Shown in pieces: positions 58,706-64,000 of a stretch of DNA of 64,000 bases. The notes under the pieces are model-generated. The model ran no database searches, was not told the origin of the DNA, and saw only the letters and a program-made list of their open reading frames with translations. The position numbers and the translations under genes are program-made. The DNA is from Kryptolebias marmoratus (taxonomy: Eukaryota > Chordata > Actinopteri > Cyprinodontiformes > Rivulidae): NCBI RefSeq assembly GCF_001649575.2, contig NC_051431.1:20286860-20350859 (forward strand), in the 5' to 3' direction. How positions within the stretch are numbered: the first letter of the stretch is position 1; each line of letters opens with the position of its first letter.

Positions 58706-61228
58706 GAAATATGTTAGTCCTTATGGTCAGGTAATTCAGAATGAAAAATATTAAGATCCAAAGGACAGGGTTAAGGATTAAGATTAGGTAACAAAGAAAA
58801 AAATATACATAATTTCTACCTCATAGATATTTTAACACACAAACTAAATCATAAAATATTTATAAAGCATCACAACTAAATCTTTTTTCTAACTAACATT
58901 CATTTATTTGCTTTCTTTCTAAAAGACATTTATAATACATGATGGCAGAACATGATTTACATCGTACAGATTTGCGTCACTTGGCAATGTGCAGTCTATA
59001 TCTGCAAGAGTTCTCCCTCCACGTCATCTCCCTAACTTACATTAGGCACTGCTCCATGTTCAGTGTCCTGTTTGCAGACAGCGAAGTGAGGGAGCTGAGG
59101 AAATAGCCTGTGGGTACTACAAGCGGCTCCCTCCAGATGAATCATAAACAAGTCCCTTGGCCTCCGTGACTTAATCCCCTGTGACATCGCCACAGGGAGA
59201 CGGAGAAAGAGGGAGTAGAGGGAAAGGAAAGCATGCCCCATGCTCAACTTTCAAGTGAATTAAACATTAGGATGAATGTGTATGAGGTGTATCTGAGGGT
59301 ATGTCATTGGGCTGAGGCAGTAATTTAACAGATGATAGAATATGGATGTGAGGATGGATATTTGGGGTGCGTGTGTCAGTGGATGAGGTGGAGCGCTATA
59401 TTTAATTTTAGCTTTGTTTATGTAGCAGTCATTTCATTTAAGGCTCTACCTTGAAGCATCGCCGCCCCCACCCCTCTCTATCTCCCTGTGTGTATCATGT
59501 AAATCCCTTTGCCACAGTTCTCTCAATTAAATTTGGCCACACTACTTAAGCTTGGGCAGTCTACAGAGTGTGGCAGCTAAAGTTATAATCAACATCACGC
59601 TCCTATTAGGCATAAGAAAGCAAACCCAGAGGGCAGCAGTAAATTGATTCATTTTGGGAACCTGAACGGAGATTCTTGGTTAGGTCTAAGTGCTTTGTTT
59701 CATATGCATCAGCCCTTGAGCTGTCTTTTCTCCTTAATTAAAAAAAAAGAAAAAGGTTCAGAAAAAAAGTGTTGCAGGCTTGAACAGAAGAGGTTGCAGC
59801 TCAGTCCGATGGTATATTTTCTTTAAAAAAGTTTGAGATATGATTCACTGGCACTCCGCTGGTTGTGCTGATGTAAGGAGCTTTTGTCTTGAAATTAATG
59901 AAAGACATTTGGCTCTCTGGCATTTTGGATGCCACACAAAGGTGATAAACGGCCTCTGACCAGTAAAAGGTTCATGTGACGCACCCCTGAGAACATTCCC
60001 TTCATTCAGGGAAGCAATTCTTTCAACTTACACTTTCTCCACAGTTTTTACTGTGTCTAAACCTAAACTTGCTTGTGTATCTACTGTGCAAAACTGTTAA
60101 CATGTAATTTTTTTAAGTGCACACTTATTTCCATGTGTTGCAAATTTAAGCATGCAGACAACAAGCTGGTTAATATGCAATTTGCCCATGACAGCAGTAG
60201 ATGATAACGGCACCTGGAAGTTCCTATACAGGATCCAGGTGCTGGAAAAGCTATTATTATCTTAATTCAGACAGCCAGATGGAAATTACAGGTCACATCT
60301 GTCTGCTACGCATGGGGTGACTTATAAACATCCTAATGTATTCTTGACTCACTGACATTTGTATTGCAGAAAAAAACCTTTTTGCAACATGTTTTAACTT
60401 TTAGCCAGGCTGGCAGTGTTTGGACAATTAAGTTCCTAAAAGCTTCAACACTTGTCTTTATATGTTGTAGCTGAATTGCTCAAAAGTTATACCATGATGT
60501 CCTTGAGATAAATTCTGGGAATTTCTCTCACGGTGCAGTGGGTGCAGACATAAATTTAATCCTTAAAATGCTCAAGATTATAAAAGGACCTTCATGCACG
60601 ATTAAATAAAAATGAAAAGAGCAAATCCCAGAGGCTAACCTGTGAGTCTTCAAGGTAGTGTTGGAAAAAGACAAAGTCAGCGCTAGTGTATGCTATTTCC
60701 TACTCTAGAGGAAATGTGCAACAGCCTGAATAACATCCCTTCTCCTGAAAGTTACATTCCACAGGCACCTTAAAAATCCTGTTCCAATCTCTGTGCATCT
60801 GCTCTCAAGGGAAATAGAGTCTGGCAATCTAAAGGGAGAGGCTACCACCACCAGTAACTCCTCAGCCCCATCCCCCACCGTCATCCATCTTCCCCTTATC
60901 TCTCGCCCTTGATGTAGACCAGACCCCATAAAGAACACGCAAAAACAGTAATTGCTGTAAAAGGCTAAATATACTTTTTCAGTGCCTGCCTGGCAAAGAA
61001 TACATAATCCCCTGCGCCAGGCATGGCTGGAGCAATTCCAGTATCATGACTATGTTCCCAAGTCCACAAGACTTTGTGTCTAAATGCTACATACTGGAAC
61101 ATCACACCCCTAATAAAATTTTATCAGAAGAAAAAGCAGCATTTAGCATGGCTAAGACCAAATTAGTAATGTTGCTTTTTTTTAAAGTAATGGCTGATTT
61201 CAAAAGAATTCCAAAAAGAAAAACTAAA

Positions 61229-61896
61229 GCCTGCATCTCATTAGGTTGCAACTGTTGGAGAATAGTTGGTGACTATAAAGTGCAAGAAGTTAAAATTTTA
61301 GGTTGCAGTCTCACTAAATTCTGAGCGTTTACAATCAAGTGACCATGAAGTTGTGCACCCAAATATAGCATTATTGACATTTATGAGATACTTTTGTGTT
61401 TGTGACCTGCAAAACTATATTTGAGGTTGTGTGCATTATTTTCTTGCACACCTCTGCCCACATCGTACCTCTCCTTGGCCTTTTATGCATTTGCTTTTTT
61501 CTACTAGAGTACACTTTTGAAATGAAGACAGGGAGGTATACACCAGTTTTTTAAAATAATTATTGGTGTTACTGGTGTGGTTAGACCTGCAAATTCAGGG
61601 CTGTTGCATTGAATGTTTTCTGTCATAAGGAGAGCTCCTGTCCAATTGTCAAAATACAGCTTTAGTGCTCTAAAAATACCCAAACTAAACTGAGAAGGGT
61701 TTGAGACATCCACAGCTAGTTTGAGAGAAACTTTGTTGCAACAATCTTTTTGAACATATTCAAAAAAGTAAAAAGAATGCCAGTCTCTGCCACTCAAGCA
61801 AGGAAACTGAGAACAATTCAAGACGTTTTGGAAACTCTCTTGCACATACATTTTGCGAACTAGTCTCCAACAGTTGCAGACTAATGAAATACAGGC
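61229..61896. repeat. Inverted repeat pair with a coding look
   Basis: 61229-61268 and the reverse complement of 61857-61896 agree at about 34 of 40 bases, around the core TGCAACTGTTGGAGA. Similarity weakens inward but continues to a GTGCAAGA block. Read outside-in, both arms encode similar peptides (CISLxCNCWRxV...VQE). The minus strand between them carries a 115-codon ORF (61504-61851) of no recognised family. It may be a decayed DNA transposon or two inverted retroposon fragments. Confidence 0.45.
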
Positions 61897-64000
61897 TTAG
61901 AGCAGCAAATTCTTAACAAAATCCCAAAGAACAGGGGCATTAAGTGGTGTTTGGTGTTGTACTGCACAAGGGAATTGAATTAGCATTATGATATAACACA
62001 GTGGTTTCAAGAAACAAGGTTTTTTTTTTTACACCTTAGAGTGTGATCTGTCTGATAGTATTTTAATTCCACTATGCATTGAAAAGAACCCTACACCGCA
62101 CAGGATAATAGTCCAGAATTCAATTATGTGAAAGAAAGCACAATTATTACGACTAAACTCAAGACAAAATGACTTGATAAAAAAATTGGCCTTCACAGTG
62201 TAAATCCACTTACAGCAGACATGTGTTTATTTATCCCAATGTAGCCAATCAGGAACATTTTATCTCTCCCTATTCTTGGTGGATTAGGCACTAATCTGTT
62301 CGCTGAGGGGAGAAAGAAAGCGAGGGAGTGAAAAAAAGCTTTTCTCTATCATCTCCCCAGTATTAATGTTTCTATTAGTGGTGCCTCCCCATGATGCAAT
62401 GTGACACTTGTGGCTCTGCATGAGAAGCCAGGCTAATGGGAGGTAGAGAAGCAGAGGTCAGTCAGAGAGACAGAAGATTATTATTCCTGAGGAAAAGCAT
62501 GTGTGTGCATGCAGTGCAAGTCCAAATTTTGGACACAATTACTGATTCAATGAATGTTAAGCTGTGCACAAGCTTCTAATTGGTACTGTGTTTGCACTGC
62601 CATACTTTATATGCACAGAGGCAGATTCGGATGAGATTTACTGGACTTATAAATGCAGATGTTGATTTGACACAGAGAAGTGCAGCACTGTGTCCAAATT
62701 ATGGCTCACCATCCCTGATAGATGGCAAGAAGAGCACCACTGTAGGTTTTAATGAATGGAGTTTAGCCAGGGGTGAAGTGTTGAGAAGCAAACACACCAT
62801 TTTTTCCCCTGTAAACTCTTGATAAAAAAAGAATTCCTGATTAATCATTTAAGTCACATACACACCACTTAGACTTGGGCTTCCTGGCTGGTCATAAACG
62901 CAGGAGTGCACGTGCACTCGAGTAGGAGAGTAATGCTGCCCTCAGCAATGTGCTTACTGACTGCAACCTTCAAGCCCCCATGTCCTTCATCCCAAAGGTC
63001 TCGCTTATAACAGCCTTGCTCCTCTATCCCTTCCTAAAAAAAAGAGGAAGGGTGGGATTACTATCTGTATGATGCTGAAAATGAGGCTATAACTGAAAAA
63101 TGGGTGGAGAGGGCTCCCTGTGTTTCTCAGCACTCTACACCCTACACAGGTAACACACTCTTGTCACTACAGTAACAATGTGCAATTGCCTTTACGCAAT
63201 AGTCACAGCTACAAGAAACATAGCCATTTACAGGGCTGCTTCCCATATGCAGACAATGTTGAGCACATGCATACATTGTCCTCAGCAGAAAAAGGTGATT
63301 TAGATTCAGATTGTGGCTAAAAGGAGGCCGAGTCCCTCTGCATCAATCCCCAGGCTATTCTGTACAGTATGCATAGGTCATCCCAACTGGTAAAACCGTA
63401 GAAAAGAATGTCTAATGACATTTGAAAGGCAGCTCATAGAGTTCCCATTGGCAATTTCCCTCTACAGTACCACAGTCTTTGCTATACACCAGAGCAGATT
63501 AAAGAAGAACAGTCCAGTTGCCAGACTTTTGCTGTAATGTCACTGGGTTTTAGCAGGAATTTGCTTTAATGTCACTCTCTGTTGAAAACTCGAATGTCAC
63601 TGGCTTTTAATTGGCCTTCTTGTGAAATGACAGTGGTACTTGTGTCTGGGAGCAATGGAGGGACAAAAAGTTTCTTGGATTCCACTGAATCCCAACTTAT
63701 TTAAGTTTTGGGACAAAGCTATGGTTCGGTGCAGAAGCAGCAGCAGACACTGAGCCAAGCGCTTAAAAGTGTCTGAGCGTGGTCAGTTACAAATGGGCTG
63801 AATGCCATTGTAAATGACCTGCTTTGTTGCTGCATTGTTTCGTTACCACCAGGAATTCTCAGTGATGGAGTGTAGAAGAAAGTGCACAGAAGGTAAAAGT
63901 TAATCAGCAACAAAAGAAATAGTCATAGCAGTATGGATAAAAATACTCTCCAGGGTTGCGTTGCAGAGTTTCAAAGGACTTTCATAACTGCCCCACAGCG

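Larger units (their letters stand above)
45134..64000 (-). other. Probable clmp intron 1 (extends beyond window)
   Basis: Exon 2 begins with a splice acceptor and a split codon, so a start-codon exon must lie upstream on the minus strand. I found no short minus-strand ATG exon with a hydrophobic peptide and a phase-1 donor here, so the intron likely exceeds 18.8 kb. Apart from the repeats listed below I recognise nothing in it. A compact block at about 57230-57440 could be conserved non-coding DNA. Confidence 0.55.

Noticed and set aside
59032..59060. Minus-strand ATG followed by GTAAGT as clmp exon 1
   Set aside because: The coding piece would end in the wrong phase for exon 2 and is not hydrophobic.
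61504..61851. 115-codon minus ORF as a host gene
   Set aside because: Lies between inverted repeats and has no recognised domain; kept only as part of a possible mobile element.

Overview
The window looks like teleost fish DNA. It carries an intact vertebrate-type split gene with canonical splice sites, long AT-rich introns, and repeat classes typical of fish genomes: a BEL/Pao LTR retrotransposon, hAT-type and piggyBac-type MITEs, an L2-type LINE tail with a terminal TTGA-like microsatellite, and a long ATCT array. I cannot name the species.

Layout. (1) Positions 1-9518 are a tandem of two BEL/Pao retrotransposons sharing one LTR. The first is cut by the window edge (1-3442). The second is complete from LTR to LTR (2816-9518), with 627-bp LTRs at 2816-3442 and 8892-9518. 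The period is 6076 bp and I see no difference between the copies. The polyprotein (3574-8643, 1689 codons) holds Gag, zinc-knuckle, protease, reverse transcriptase, RNase H and the N-terminal integrase zinc finger. The integrase catalytic core is deleted, and the C-terminal integrase segment lies in another frame. Both copies carry this same break. (2) Positions 9519-31213 show no recognisable gene. They hold dispersed repeats, a hAT MITE with a perfect 8-bp target duplication (11294-11490), a 165-bp ATCT array (21745-21909) and long stretches in which I see nothing. (3) Positions 31214-45133, minus strand, carry six coding exons (exons 2-7) of clmp, the CXADR-like membrane protein, an Ig-superfamily cell-adhesion receptor. 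All splice phases agree and the reading frame is continuous to the stop. Introns contain piggyBac-type and other repeat copies and an unusual GGTAAGTACC-rich minisatellite next to a perfect hairpin. (4) Positions 45134-64000 are most likely clmp intron 1, because the exon with the start codon was not found. They contain a hAT-type MITE, LINE 3' ends, a second piggyBac MITE, a degenerate ~22-bp minisatellite and an inverted-repeat pair with a coding look.

Functionally the window has one host gene (clmp) and a large mobile-element load. The most unusual object is the integrase-deleted BEL/Pao tandem: either a real, very young LTR-mediated tandem of a defective derivative, or an assembly artefact. 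Repeat-family assignments rest on visible termini and recalled family features, not on searches.
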